A stretch of 64,000 nt of DNA from Jacaranda mimosifolia (lineage: Eukaryota > Streptophyta > Magnoliopsida > Lamiales > Bignoniaceae). Numbering within the stretch: position 1 is the stretch's first letter; the number at the start of each line of letters is the position of its first letter. Made by a program: the position numbers and the translations under genes. Below are positions 47,101 through 60,369 of this stretch, in pieces. The stretch covers positions 4,511,501-4,575,500 of the forward strand of contig CM032124.1 in NCBI GenBank assembly GCA_018894105.1, in the 5' to 3' direction. The notes under the pieces were generated by a model. That model made no database searches and was not told the origin of the DNA. It worked only from the letters and a program-made list of their open reading frames with translations.

Positions 47101-48607
47101 GTTTTAGGGCTGACTTTGTGACATAAAACAGTTGGCCTTAGGTGGCATTATTCCCTGTTTATTTGGAACTTTGAGGAGATAGAAACAACATAACTCAGCA
47201 TTGCCAATCGTCCTTCCCAAATCCAAGTCCTGAAATTCACAAGAAAATTTTGAAAATTTAGTAACACAATTTCGCTTTTTTGTAAGTTTGCTAATTGATA
47301 ATAAGTTACAATCTAGACTTGGAACTAGTAGAACTGAATGGAGACTTAGGTTGTCAGAGATTTTAACAGAACCTACTCTAGCTATTTTTTATTGAGATCC
47401 ATCTGCTATTATTACTATTAAATTCTCATAGGATGGGCTTGAAGATTCAAAAAAGTTTCATCACATGCCATATGGTCAGTTGCCCCAGAATCCACTATCC
47501 ATGAAATTCTCTCTCCATTTATAACATTAAGAGCATAAGAACCTTTACCTTTGTGATCTAAGGATGCAACCCCTAATTCAGTAGGAGCGGATGATGCAAT
47601 ATGAGCTTGGCTGATTAATTTCTGGAGTATTTCCAATTGTTCCTTGCTGAATGCTTAGGTTTTAGTTATTTGTTCATTCTCTATGGTTGTTGCCACATTG
47701 CCACGGCTGTCTTTGTTGCCTGAGAATCGAAAAGGTTTCTAATCCATGGGTTTTCCATGGATTTTCCAGCAATTTTCACGAGTGTGGCCAGTTCGTCGAC
47801 AATGATCACACCAAGGACGCCCCTTCTTGCTATTGTTGGAAGGCTGACTGCCATGAGCTGCAAGAGCTGAGCTTTTTGTTGAATTGCTGGAAGGATTCTG
47901 CACTCCCATCATCATCTTTTTCCTATACTCTTCTATGCAGACTTCTAAAAATACTTCTCTAATATTTGGTAGTGGTTTTTGGCCCATAATTCTTCCATGC
48001 ACTTTATCCAAATTTTTGTCAAACCCAATAAGAAACTTATAAATTCATTTCTTTTCCACAATCTTCTTATAGTTGATTCCATCATCTGGGCAACTCCATT
48101 CAATCTCCTCGTACTTGTCAAGTTGTTGCCAATACTTGGTAAGAGTGTTGAAATATTCGGTCACCAACATATCTCCTTGCCTCAAATCATGAAGGATACT
48201 CTCCACCTCAAACAACACTGAATTATTTTCATTGGTTGAGTAAGTTTCTCTCACAACCTCCCATATTTCGTTGGCTGTTTCATAATGAACGAAATTTTTT
48301 CCAATCTCATTGTTCATAGAATTTATCAGCCATGACATTACCATGTTATTTGAAGCCTTCCATGCTTTGAAATATGGATCATTTCTTTGAGGAGGAACAT
48401 CAGCACCGGTAATGAAATCATCTTTCCCTTTACCGCAAATAAACTTCATAATTGATTAGCTCCATTGTAGATAGTTGTTTCCATTTAATTTGTGACCAGT
48501 GATGGGAAGTAGACTTCCTTCAAACCTCCATTGTTGCTGGAAATGATTGGTTCTTGGCCTGATATGACTTCAGAATACATGGGTGAAGTTCTTCTTTCAG
48601 TCGTCAT
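44134..48607 (-). pseudogene. Copia-2 gag-pol polyprotein, fragmented
   Basis: The likely start is the ATG at 48607 (minus; MTTERRTSPM). Gag continues through WSQSI-like text, with a stop, into 48449-48045 and the zinc knuckle CDHCRRTGHTRENCW (about 47800). Protease WIVDSGATDHM is near 47480. The integrase finger and catalytic start LWHYGLGH ... CEIC ... HSDVWGP span 47070-46850. RT covers 45681-45340 (WVFTIKYKEDGRVESFKARL, where the family has ARLVAKG and this copy ARLDAKG) and 45093-44707 with the YVDD active site. RNase H covers 44496-44134 (SRSSVEAEFRSMA, KHVEIDRHFIKE) and ends at a natural stop. At least five stops or shifts separate these pieces, so no complete polyprotein can be made. 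Confidence 0.93.
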
Positions 48608-48646
48608 TGAGAACTTTAGGAAATACTGAAACTTGGTTTCAAAGAT

Positions 48647-48659
48647 GGCTCTGATGCCA
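48647..48659 (-). other. Copia-2 primer-binding site
   Basis: TGGCATCAGAGCC on the minus strand abuts the 5' LTR. It differs by one base from the usual TGGTATCAGAGC initiator-Met-tRNA site. Confidence 0.85.
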
Positions 48660-48946
48660 AGCAAAAAAATAGAGAAGAATATGAGACTGAAGAAGATGCT
48701 TCATTGGTTAATTATTTTTGCAAGATACAAGCTCCTTTTATAGCTACAAAATAAGAGAAGAAGATAAGGAAAACACCAAAGAGAATATTCACATAATTGC
48801 TGATTTTGTGGGAGAGAAATCTCTTCCCTTAAATCAAGAAATCATGTGCACAAATCTCTCCCTTAAAATCAGAAATTCATATCTTCTATGAAAGGAAACT
48901 GCCTAATCTAGAACAAAGATATGATTCTTAAAATCTCATAACAACA
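48660..48946 (-). repeat. Copia-2 5' LTR
   Basis: This 287-bp repeat closely matches 43841-44127. The end next to the primer site is mutated (AGCAAAAAAATAG on the plus strand where the other copy has TGCAGAAAAATAG). Confidence 0.93.
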
Positions 48947-49022
48947 AAATGGATCGGGTAATATTTTCACAAACAAATACAAGTGTGAACAATAATGAAA
49001 TTTTTGAATATCTATCAACAAC

Positions 49023-50101
49023 CAGGGACGGATCCAGAAATGAGAGCCGGGGCAGGGGGGTTAAAAATTTAAATATAAAAGTCCAAATATAAATTTTATG
49101 ATTCACAATTCGAATGTATTTTTTCATAAAAGTTGAAAATAATTGAATTAATGTCAAAACTTTAGCGATATCTTCTCTATATAAGTAACTAAGCAAACAC
49201 CTAAACTTTTATCTTATATTTTTTTTCTAAGATTATTCTTGATAGTACTGATCACGGAAAAAGTTCTTTCAACTATAGCCGTCAAAAGACAAAGAAAAAT
49301 TCAAATTCTTTTTTTAATATATTCAATTACCTTTATCTTTTTATCTTAATCTTGAAGGTATTTTAAAAGTCTCATAGGTTCTAAGGCTTTCTAAGGCTGT
49401 TCTTCACAATATTCATAGAGGACAAAGTTTTTGATCAATTTTAGCTTTTGCAAGATAAAGAAAAATCCACTTTTCTTTTAAATATTTACTTACCTTTGTC
49501 TTTTTATTTTAATCTCGTTGAAGTTAAAAAAGATAATTTGGTTATTTTGCAAGTTCCTTAAGATTTTCTTTGACTAAACACTAATAATATTTTTTTCAAA
49601 TAAATAAAATAGAAGTGACCTAGTAAGCCTAATTTAATTATTTTTACTTGTACACCTGCATGCCAAGAGTTTGTTCAACTTTGAATTCCTAATCTATTAC
49701 AGTTATATGTGTGAAGATGATGACATAAGGCCAACAACTTGATTGCTTAATTGCAAATATGTAACTAATTCTTTTGAGTTTTACAAAATTAAAAAGGTAA
49801 AAATTTAGTCAATAAATTTTAATTTTATCTTTAGTTAAAAATAAATTAAATGTAACCTTATAAATCTAAATAATTAATTTTTTTATTTAAGACCCAACAA
49901 GAAAAGTTAGATCTTTTAGAAATTAATGAATGAATAATAAAAATAATTATTTTAATTAATATTAAATAATTTATCTTTTAAAATTCAGATTATTTAAAGA
50001 TTAATTAATAAAAAATTAATATATATTTATATACATTTATTTAAAATAAGTTGGGGTGGTGCATTAATGGCCCCTGCTAGCTCCCCTTGGATCCGTCCAT
50101 G
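49023..50101 (-). mobile_element. hAT element, internally deleted, with 8-bp TSD
   Basis: Perfect TCAACAAC repeats (49015-49022 and 50102-50109) flank the element, and the termini CAGGGACGGATCC and GGATCCGTCCATG are inverted repeats. On the minus strand around 49290-49150 a hAT dimerisation-domain remnant reads IVERTFSVISTIKNNLRKK, a stop, then CLVTYIEK. Most of the transposase is gone. From 49897 the sequence matches 1-217, so this insertion predates the segmental duplication. Confidence 0.88.
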
Positions 50102-50109
50102 TCAACAAC

Positions 50110-51005
50110 CCTAATAAAAATAAGAACTAATAGAGAGTTCTTCTGAGTTTTCTCAACGTCTATCCTTTATGGGGTAAAATTACCTACATTGTTTATTGTA
50201 TCACTTCCTCTTTTGAACATACAGCAAATTAGACTATATTTTAGTATGCCAAATCTTGTTTGTTTAGTGCAAAATCCAAGCGTTTGGTAAGTTGAAAGGG
50301 AAAAACAGTTGAGCTACTTTGATATTTTTGTAATGGCTTGGTTAAAATTGGGTGATAATTATTTCCACTTTTTTGTACTCTAATCATTTTGACATGCCAT
50401 TCTGTCATACATACATTTAGGTTACCATACTATTGATATTAATTATATTGATAAATAATAAAAAATTCAATATTACAGTTAAGAAAACTTATGGGGTTGG
50501 TTTTATGGGATTAATTTTAGGAAGAATATACAGTTTATTTATAGATTGTGCAGGAGAAGAAAAAAAGTAAGGAAGAAAGAAAAGTAAAAGAGCATGAAAA
50601 ATTAGTCCTTCATTGTTTTGTAAATAAGAATTTGAGCATATGCTAAATTAAGATTTCTAACAGCTAAAGTAAATAGTCCTTCATTGTTTCGTAAAATTAC
50701 TTTTCAAAACAATATATAGATTTTTCTGTTTAAACATTTTTTTTTTCGTAAAATGACTTTTCTGTTATTTAAAGTCTATTATGTAATCTAATGGTTCTTT
50801 TTTAATTAAATTATTTTCTATTAAAAGATATCGATTAAGGATTATGCTCTGAATGATTGGAGAACTATGAATAGGAACAAGTTCTCAAACTTTATTACCT
50901 CCTGAATCAATTAACTAAGTAAATTAGTTTGAAACAAGTTATTGACCATTAGATTAAAGTTTCTTTCATTAAAAAGAGAAAATCATAGCTATATCATATT
51001 ACCAG
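50110..51005. other. Non-coding duplicated flank
   Basis: No gene is visible. It matches 226 to about 1080, with small indels. One visible difference is about 60 bases of extra text at 50641-50720. Confidence 0.7.
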
Positions 51006-54000
51006 TTCTCAAAAAGAAACCAAACTTCTGAACATACATTGTCCACTTTCAATGTCCGTTTACATAATAAAAGGATAAATATATTTCATAGAATTAAGGC
51101 CAACTAATATATGAAGTCAAATAACCTTCAATGCAAGACTAATTTAAAATCATTAACATAGGACTCAATACATAAAATTTCATTAAATAATTGACTTAAT
51201 AAATTCTACATCTTCAATAAAAACCAAGCAATCTTTACAAAATTATTAATAATTTAAAGTCTATGTCCTCAAGATTGTAAGTAAAAATCAAGATAATTAC
51301 CTAAAACAGGATACTTAATAGCTCCAAAAAGAATGCAACTTATATCCCATATTTATTTTCAATTAAGATCTCTTAAATATTGATCGTGCCCTAAATAAAT
51401 GGTATGCTCAAATTCTAGGAAAAGAGCAACCTAAGAATATCAATGAAACTTAAAAATCAACTAATATTACTCAATAATTCCTACCATCTAATATTGTATC
51501 TATATTATAATAATTCATATAAAAACTCAGGGTATTGCAATTATTACCTGCTAGAAAGACTTAATTGCAAGCCCCATTAAGTGGGTCCATACACTACTAC
51601 TATTATTATCCATGGAGAGCCTTAGTTGCGCATGTTAAGTGGGTTCAGGCATTACTTTTATTATCCATATGAAGGCTTTAATTACAACCCCATTAAGTGG
51701 GTTTAGAGGTTTTTTTCTATTGTAACCCCCATAGGATGGTTTTAAAACTTGTTCCTAGTGACAATTTTTCAATCATTTATAGCATAGTTTTTAATCATTT
51801 TCTCTTGATAGAAACTAATTTAACTTAAAGAGAACATTAGATTACATGATAGACTTTTATAAATAACAGAAAATCTTAACATAGCATGCTCTAGTTCACT
51901 TGTTATGAAAAACATTATTTAAATAGAAAAACATGTATAGTCATTTTACAAAACATGGAGGACTATTTACTTACCAAAAATCTTAATATAATATGCTCAA
52001 GTTCAATTTTATATTGAAAATTATTTATACAGAACACAAGCGTATTTACCTGAAAAAACATTTACAAAAAGATAAAAGCAAGAACAAGTTGCCAACATAT
52101 ATTTTTTTCTTTTTTTTCTTTCGAAAGTACTTTTTGCAAAAGGGTAGAAGGCAGAAATTAACCACTCACCCATCTCGGGTTCCTTTCACTTAATCTATAA
52201 GTTGCTCGAATGACCTAAGTTTTATATGCAAATAACTCATGAGGGCCCTAAATATACCTGAGCGTGTCATAATATACTATAGTATAATTAAAAAGAGGTC
52301 TGAATACCACCTTAAAAATGTGAATAGGTTGATCCTTAAGTTCTTCATCTTCCCAGTGTGATATTTCTCACCTGAGATGGATTTTGTGGCGAAATTTAAT
52401 TTTCTCTTCTTTTTTTTGTAGTGAATTTTTGTATTAGAAGATGGCATAAAAGAAATGTGCTTTCAAGGTTTTGTACACTTATATTTACATGATTTTAGTA
52501 AGCCCATAAAACCAAATACCTTGTGGGGTTAAAAATCTATCTAAAAAGTATATTAAAGTGATAGGAAGACCTCCAAAAAGATGCAATTTTTTCTATAAAT
52601 CAAAAAAATTATATAAAAAAAATACTAATATAGGTCATCTTTGATTAATTAACATAGATCTAAAACTATAAAGACACAAACAATTTATGAGCTTGTTTTG
52701 TGCTAGTTATGAGCTTAATAACTTAAAAATGAATTAAATAGCTTAGACCGTGTATCACTCTTAAACCCATAAAAATACAATTATAATTTATGGACTTATA
52801 CAAGTTATGCGCTTAACGATAACTATTGAAATAAATTAATAGTCTGGAATAACTAATCCAAAACTCTACTTACTTTCACAATTATGTCATTTAATTATAG
52901 GCTCTAAAACTATGCTATAATATTGACTTTGTGACTGCTTTAAATCAAAAACCTAAAGCTCTAAATTAATTTAAAACAAGTTATCAACCATAAAACTAAA
53001 CTTTCATTCAGTATAAAGAGAAAATGATAGCTATATCATATTATTAATTTCCAAAAGAAAAATCCAATCTTAATCCAATCTTTCAGTCAGACTTTGCTCG
53101 CATTCCATTTAGGAATTTAAAATTTCTTTTCCAAGTGATAAAATATTTAAGAGTATAATACAGTTTGATGTTTCAGTGTGAAAATTGCCACTTTGTGTGT
53201 GCGTAAAGGCTCTTTTCTGTGGTGATTTAATTTCTAATGGGCAGTACAATGAATTAATATGATTAACAAGTCTCAAATTGTTAATTATGTATCGTTCACC
53301 TAAGTTCGACTTGTACACAGTCAGATTGATCGCCTCATCAAACCAATTTTAAATTTCATGAGGACGATCTTAGTGCCTGAAACTAAGGGCTTGTTTGCTT
53401 GGAATGATGTGATTAGAAGTGATACATAAGCAAAGGATATATTTTAAGTCCATTAAGATAGAATATTTTAATTTTATGTTTGTTTGGTATGATTAATATA
53501 TAGATAAATTAAAATATAATATATAAATTTACTATTATATCCTTTATATTTTTTAATAAGTTTTTCATAATTTTCTCATTCTTTCTCATTTTTAGAATCA
53601 TGATTTAATTGAACATAAGATAAACAAATAGTCAATCTCGAATACAAGCTGAGAGGGAGAAGGCTTCCTGCATAGAGCAATCCAATTTCTTCCAAAAAGA
53701 GGATATCCTCCTCCTCACGAAATGGATTTGAAGTTCTTTGCCTCGTTTGAGATCAAGATTGAGCGACAGTCAAACGTAAAATAAACCTTATTAAATCTTT
53801 GTAATTCTTATCACACCTAACCAAGCCTTTCACCCCTTAATCTATTTTTCAAAAGCAACAATAAATAATATAGGGCCTAAGATTTATCAAGGGCTTTTAT
53901 CAATTGAAACAAATATTAGAAGAGGCTTGATTAGGTATGTATCACACATAATCAAGTCAAGCAAACAAGTCCTAATAATATTGCTGGTCAATGGTAGTGC

Positions 54001-54215
54001 TTGTCGTGGATATTGTGTGATTTGTATTAAAATATAAAATAAAATTTAATCATCATTATAAATATAAATATATAAAATTAAAATGCATAAAGAACAATAA
54101 ATCAAACCACATAAAATATCGAGGAAATTGAGTTGGATCAGTGGAGAGTTACGACACTTTTCGCTGTACTAAAGTCATGATTGCCTCCCTTCATGCGGTT
54201 ACTAACGACTGATCT
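51006..54215. other. Segment present only in the right duplicate
   Basis: No gene is visible. 52975-53070 repeats 50930-51030 (AAACAAGTTAT...GAGAAAATGATAGCTATATCATATTA). 51550-51700 has about three degenerate tandem units of about 55-60 bp containing CATTAAGTGGGT. 53300-53385 and 53980-54000 carry the GATTGATCGCCTCATCAAACC and GCTGGTCAATGG motifs of the repeat units at 14205-14280, interrupted by a Harbinger MITE. Because these motifs belong to the ancestral unit, the left copy probably lost this DNA. Confidence 0.5.
53387..53972. mobile_element. PIF/Harbinger-type MITE
   Basis: The ends GGGCTTGTTTGCTTG (53387-53401) and, inverted, GGACTTGTTTGCTTG match at 14 of 15 bases. TAA flanks both sides (53384-53386 and 53973-53975), the 3-bp target preferred by PIF/Harbinger elements. 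The 586-bp interior has further inverted TGATTAGGTGTGAT-like motifs and no coding sequence. Confidence 0.82.
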
Positions 54216-54479
54216 GACTTCAAGATAAAACTCCATTAACACTCAGCGGTGTCTCATTACATGTGCATGACTACGAGGAGACTGGGAATTAATCCATAGT
54301 CACATTGCCAAAACACAGAAGTTCTTGTGGGAGGATAATATGAAAGACTCAAAACTCACAACCCTATATGCCTATAGTTGATTATGGCCCCTTTATATAA
54401 TGGCAAAATTTTGACCATTAGAAAGAATTAATGGGCCAATAAAGCCATCATAAAAATACCAAAAATCCAATTATAATTA
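54216..54479. other. Duplicated flank left of the Gypsy element
   Basis: No gene is visible. It matches about 1090-1349 almost throughout. TSD copy AATTA lies at 54475-54479. Confidence 0.7.
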
Positions 54480-57373
54480 TGTAATACCCCCACTCGGGAT
54501 AGCACCTAAGCTAAGGCGCCACTCAGTCCAGACTTAAATCTGAACCCATAAACATTCAATAAACCCATAGCAAAACTTTTCAAATTTATCAGAAATAGTA
54601 GTGGATTTCAACTTAAGCAAACTGTCACAAAACATTAACTAAAAGCCTTAGGTGATCCCGTAACATATAGCACTGGTGTTAACTACCAACCATCAATGGT
54701 CCCATAATACTCAACATACAATATACATTCCGCAGATATTTAATTCATCCTAACATATCACATCATCTCTAGGGTATACAAAATTTCCAAGAAAACCTAT
54801 AAGCATATACAATCATTTTCTATTGCAAAATATGTTTGCCAATCCAAGCCTACAGTTCTAGCTGTCTGAGAAAGTCAAAGAAATACGAGGGGTATGTGCA
54901 AAGGACTTAGTGAGGGATAATCGTAATCAAAGGTAAAAAAACGGATCTGTCGAGGAAGAATCAACTCAACAGATCTTAATTTGCAGTTAAAATAGAACAT
55001 ATCAAGAAACAGGCAGTAAAAAGTTAAGCAAATAGGAATATCTCCTTCCTTATTGCACCATGAACAGTTCACAAATGTTTGGATACAGCCAGACTAAACA
55101 AACCCGAGTCATATGCAAGTCAACGAAACAAATTAACTTAACACGCATATCATAATAACCTTATTCCAATCAGCCAGACATATCCAAGTGAGATAACTTG
55201 ATACACGGTAGATGCCTAGCAATATCCCTAGCATATTGTTGATGCCCATAAGTATCCCTGGCACACCACTGATACCTTGGAGTATCCCTAGCATGTGGCT
55301 AATACCTAGAAGTATCCCTAGCATATTACTGATACCCAACCATTCTGCTATGATTGGCACATAGGCTAAGCATATCTCCATACATATAATAGAAAGATAA
55401 CGGATAACAAGACAATAACAAGTACTGATTTGGAACAAATACGATAACAGAATGAACAGATAGCAAGCGAGATGTTCTAGGCGCTAGAATGGATAGGAAC
55501 AAGTCATAACAGAGCATGATCAAGAAATAAACCTCACAAGGGTATATAAGTTAACTAACAGATAACAAGCAGATTCTAAACAATTCAGTGATTTCAATAA
55601 ATCGAGATACAATACAAAAATAGGAAACTATCATAGGGGTTTAACGAAATAATAGATAAATAAAAGAAGTGTCAGGTTGGTATACCATCACCCCCATAAT
55701 CTTAGAAAACTGTTGTCATTGATACTAGTCCGCAGGACCTACTTCTTCGTCACCAATCCAAAGGAATAAATTCACGATCAAAATCCTTAATTGACTTTAA
55801 TAACCCCCAATAGATACAATCTTACTATTAACAGTTTAAAATCGATGGCTATTCACCAAATATGTCAGTGTTAGGGTTCGATCAGTACTATCATTACGGT
55901 ACTATTAATCATGCCATTAATACCGAAATATATATGGGGTTTATATCGATACTAAAAAAAGGCATAATCAGGTTCTTATTTATATATAATTAACCTCATA
56001 TCATCATCTCAAATCAGCAATAATAGTCCAATTATCTTAATTAATCCAATTATCATTACTTAAGCCCCAAATTCACAAAATTAGGATTTTCTCTTTCAAT
56101 TAACCCAATAAATCCCAAAATTTATCATAAAATAATACAAATTCAAGTTCACTAAGCTTATAATGACATATGCATGTCCCAAGTCTTAATTCCATATCGT
56201 CTTAAATAGCCCAGTTATTGTCACTTGGTTCCAAATCCATAAAATCCACAAGTTAGGGTTTAAATCCTTTAATTAACTTAATTACCCAAAATCCTCATTT
56301 TTAATTCGAATCTAGGTCCACTAAACTATATAATAATCCATGCATGGGATGTACACACATAAATCATATATTAAATCCCCATTCTTGGCAATATACAAGA
56401 TTTAAAAAATAATGCTACAACATGTGTGTATGTGTATATGAAATCTCCAATCCAACTCTTTGCCCAAGATTTGGCTTTAGAAGTGTCGGAATCACAAACT
56501 AAGAGCACAGTCATGATCTTCGCGACAAGTTGAAGAATCTGTCCCAACTCTACCATTACCGCCACTACTGCCGTCCGCCGAAAAGGCCAAAACCACCACC
56601 AAAATATCCCTTTCAGCTCAACTAATCAAACCCCCAAGTCAATTTTTATGATTGCTACCGAATGGAGGGCCAATTGGCTGGGAAACTCAACTGACCACCT
56701 TAACACTATCGTGCGCCACCACTCCCGATTTTGCTCTGTTGGTCGTTGGTTCATGAAATTGATGTTACTAACTTGTTCACCATGTTCAACCCATCAAGAC
56801 CTTACCTTGATCTGCCGCAAAAGTCATCGGGACAATGAACCCATTACCCTCTTGTCGTGATCAAGATTCTTCCTTACTTTTCAGTGGTCTTCACTGGCCA
56901 AAACATTATGCATGTGTTATGGATGTGATGCTGAGGTCACGTGGAAAAAGATGGTTGGAGTGGTTTTTTATTTTTTGGAATGTCATCCGTGAATCACTAG
57001 TGAGAAGGAGAATGGTGTTTCAGTGAAGAATAAGGAAGATATGGGGGGATTGAAATGAAATTTCTTATATTTATAATAGGCACTTTTCTTTAATTACAAA
57101 ATAACCTCAAAAGTTTTAGCCAGCCCTCAATCAAGCCCAAGAAATAGAATATATAATATGGCCTCCCCTTGAACCAAAATATTAGCCATGCAACCACAAA
57201 AGTTAGAAAATAAGCCAATCAACTCTTGCTTATTTTGCACTTTGACCCCAAATCTTCTAAAAATTTTATAATCAAGTCTTTTTTGTTAATTTTCCAAGCC
57301 CTAAAATCTGATCAACCAATTTCTTGATTTTTAAATTATATTTTTAAAAATATCAAATTTTAGGGGTGCTACA
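54480..57373 (-). repeat. Gypsy 3' LTR
   Basis: The LTR is 2,894 bp, starting TGTAATACCCCCACTCGGG and ending GGGGTGCTACA on the plus strand. It contains four 30-bp tandem units (55211-55330) and a short GT tract (about 56422-56437). Confidence 0.92.
55211..55330. repeat. 30-bp tandem repeat in the Gypsy 3' LTR, 4 units
   Basis: Four uninterrupted 30-bp units are homologous to 2091-2240, with one unit fewer. The array ends before GATACCCAAC at 55331. Confidence 0.9.
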
Positions 57374-57386
57374 GACTTCCCTCCTT
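57374..57386 (-). other. Gypsy polypurine tract
   Basis: AAGGAGGGAAGTC on the minus strand directly precedes the 3' LTR. Confidence 0.8.
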
Positions 57387-60057
57387 AAAAGAATATGGTA
57401 CCCAGATTCTCATCGGATTACTGTTCCATCTAGCATAAATAAGTAGACTTGATTAGTCGATTTACATTCCCTTTTTATTTCACTCTATCGAGATTGCTTC
57501 TTCGAGTCCTAATGTAGCTTCATGCTTTTCAAATGCATCGTGTATCTTAGCTGGGGTGCCATATCTAACAATCTCTCTTCTACTTCTTTCGACACACATA
57601 TTTCTTACGGAATAGAATACCTTGGTTCGGTGTTGAACTCAAACCCTCCAGAACTTCTAATCTTTCTTTCTATGTCATTATCCATGTATATAAGCTTGGC
57701 ATTCGTCGCATTTCATTCTGTAATTCGGACTGCACTTATGTCTGTAGTCCCTCTTTGCTGTGTTAATTTTAGCTCCAGTTGTTAGGCTTTTTTATGTTTC
57801 TGTTGCCAATAGGTGAGCCATCCCAGCCCTTCAACTCAAGGCATTGGCTACTACATTTACCTTTTTGAGTGATAGATGTAGAGAAATCTCGGTCTTTTAG
57901 AATTTCCATCCATCAGTGCTATCTCCTATTCAGATTCTCATTCTGGTAAAACGATTGACCTTTTAGAGTTAATTTAGTCAACATGTCAGCTAATTAGAAA
58001 AGTTTTTCACAATCTTCATCAATAATCGACATGACACAGAAAACTACAAACTTCTATCACGTTTTTTGTTCTCTTTCAATTGACTACTGCCTCTATGTTA
58101 GAGGGATCAATCCTCTATCCCCATCTTGGGATATGATATACCTAAGAAAAATCACCTTCTCTATTAAGTATTTGCACTTACAAATTTTGCATACAACTGA
58201 TGCTCTCTCTTAGGGCTCCGAGAATCATGTGTAAGTGCTTTACATGGTCTTTTTTGGCCTTCAACTAGTAGTACCCTTGCTTCAACTCTATCTTTTTAAG
58301 AACATTCTTATCCCCGCAGAAGGTCAAATAATTCTTCTACGTAGGGTAGGGAAGTAATGAGCTCATTTCTTTTGGGAATACTTTTGGGTATTCAACCTCT
58401 ATTTCCATTTCCTCGATTCTAAATTGTGTCTCAGAATATATTGATAAGATATACTAAGAACTCTCTCTCATCTTTTTCTCAAAATCTTTCTGGTCTCTAG
58501 CGCATATATGATTGGCATTGGGAGGCGTTACCTATAGAAGGGCATGTTGGTTTTGGTATCTCATCTCCGAGAATAATGCATTTGATACAGCAGTTGCCTA
58601 ATGACTACATATTTAATTCCTTTCAAGTACCACTTTATACTCTTGAATAAGCATGTTGGCTAGTTACATCCTATCCCCAATCATCATCTGGGTGAATTCC
58701 AATACATGGTGTCTATTATCAACCTTATTTCTAAGGGTGCTTGAACTTTTTTTGCCAAACTATAATCTCGGATTGCATATCTAATTCAAGGAAATGCAAC
58801 AAGTATAATAAGGTGCAAAACACCAAGATCATATAAGCCATTATCACAGATTTTAGAGATAGAAACCATACCTTCTGTCACCTCATTAGGATTCAGTGTT
58901 TTTTCTCTTATTAGGGCATATGCATGAGCCTTTACATTCTGTCTCTCGCCAGCTCCTGCTATTTGCTTGCCTTTCCCTATAGATAGGGGGCCTCTCCTTC
59001 CAGATCAATCTTTCAGGAACTGTTGATCGCTTCCACAACCCCAACACCTACCCTATTTCTTTCAGCATTTCAATTCCTCATAGCTAGATGCTCCACAAAA
59101 TCCACATTACTTATGTGGTCTATCTTAAGTCAAATGTGCCATCTCGCTAGACTGAGGGGCTTGTTGGGCATGCTTCCAACCTAAAGCCTCGATTGATTTC
59201 TTTCGGCATTACTTTGCCCATTGAGGTACATCTTTTCCTTTCGGCTCTTATTCTCAATTTTTCAAATTTCTTGCAGCTCTGACTCAAGTTGCAATGCCCT
59301 ATTTACTGCTGAATTGAGATTTAGCAAATCACAGGTGGTCAAACCTTGTCTGACCTCTAGCCACAGCCCTTATACGAATCATTGAGCCTATTGACCTTCA
59401 TCATCTTGTATGTAGGGAGCATATTGTAGTAGTTGGCAAAAAGTAGCCTCGTACTGACTTATAAACTGTGCCCCCTATACAAGGTACATAAACTCTTTTT
59501 CTCTTACTTGCCTCACCACTTCTAGCATAAATTTACTCATGAAGTCTTGGGTGAAATTCTCCCAAGGCCGATGGGTTCCTTCAGCCATCTATCTTCGATC
59601 AATCATCTCCTACCAACTTTATGCAGAATCTTCCAGGAAGAACGTGGCAAATCGAACTCTCTGCTCATCTGAAAAACGCAATATCTCAAAAATATTCTCT
59701 AAACTCTCAATCTATTCTTTGGCTTTTCTATCATCAGGGCATCCTAAGAACGTGGTGGGATTGAAACGAAATAATCGTTCTAATGCCTGATCTTCAGCCA
59801 TCTTATTAATGACTCATGCTTCAACACCTGGCTATTGACCCTGTTGCGTAAATCTCGATTCCCTTTGATACACAGGGTTTACTGGCTAACCTGCTGAAAG
59901 GGGTTTGCTAGGCCTTTTCTTCTTGTTACATGGCTTGTGGGTAAGCAAATACCTCTTGTCTGGGAGCCCATTGGTCAATGACCTGTCGCCTAAGAGGTCT
60001 TCCCCATCATCCAATTCTAGGTGAAATGGGTGTACCCAAACTTCCTTGCGATGCCAT
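57387..60057 (-). pseudogene. Gypsy gag-pol remnant
   Basis: Minus-strand gag probably begins at the ATG at 60057 (MASQGSLGTPISPR). Its core reads ALERLFRFNPTTFLGCPDD and WIESLENIFEILRFSDEQR around 59790-59670, then EATFCQLLQYAPYIQDDE-like text near 59430 in shifted frames, and broken CCHC-like fingers near 59100-59030. Around 58330-58130 RT pieces remain (HMILGALRE, CKYLIEKVIFLRYIISQDG-like) with the middle of RT deleted. Integrase is reduced to uncertain scraps at 57400-57850. Stops occur every few dozen codons. Short forward-strand ORFs in this interval are shadows. Confidence 0.8.
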
Positions 60058-60353
60058 CAATTCAATCAACTCTACCAAGCTTCTATGAACTAAAAAAGGA
60101 GAAGAATTTGATAGAATCAAATCACACTCATCGACCTACAAGTTTAACCACAGTAACAACAAGATCTCAAAGACATCCTGCAATACATAAACTCATCTCA
60201 CTAACATCAACTGATCACATTCATCTTAAACCCTTAAATGACATAGTTATTCCTCAATATGCAAAATACCTAGGATTCATACTCAAACTAACCTAAACAA
60301 GAAGTGAGTCACAAATCTAAATGTTACCCAATGCTTATGTCGTTGACAAACCT

Positions 60354-60366
60354 AAGCTCTGATACC
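60354..60366 (-). other. Gypsy primer-binding site
   Basis: GGTATCAGAGCTT on the minus strand lies three bases from the 5' LTR and matches the plant initiator-Met-tRNA site apart from its first base. Confidence 0.85.
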
Positions 60367-60369
60367 GTC

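Larger units (their letters stand above)
43841..48946 (-). mobile_element. Ty1/Copia LTR retrotransposon (Copia-2), full length, inactivated
   Basis: Two 287-bp LTRs (43841-44127 and 48660-48946) bound an interior reading on the minus strand, with 5-bp target repeats AAATG at 43836-43840 and 48947-48951. Minus-strand order is 5' LTR (right), primer site, gag with zinc knuckle, protease, integrase, RT, RNase H, polypurine tract, 3' LTR (left). LTRs begin TGTTGTTATGAG on the minus strand. The left copy ends CTGCA and the right copy has a mutated end. Stops and shifts break the coding region. It is unrelated to Copia-1 in its LTRs and lies in the opposite orientation. Confidence 0.95.

Noticed and set aside
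43841..48946. Endogenous plant virus
   Set aside because: LTRs, a primer site and the Copia order integrase-RT-RNase H identify a retrotransposon. No movement or coat protein is seen.
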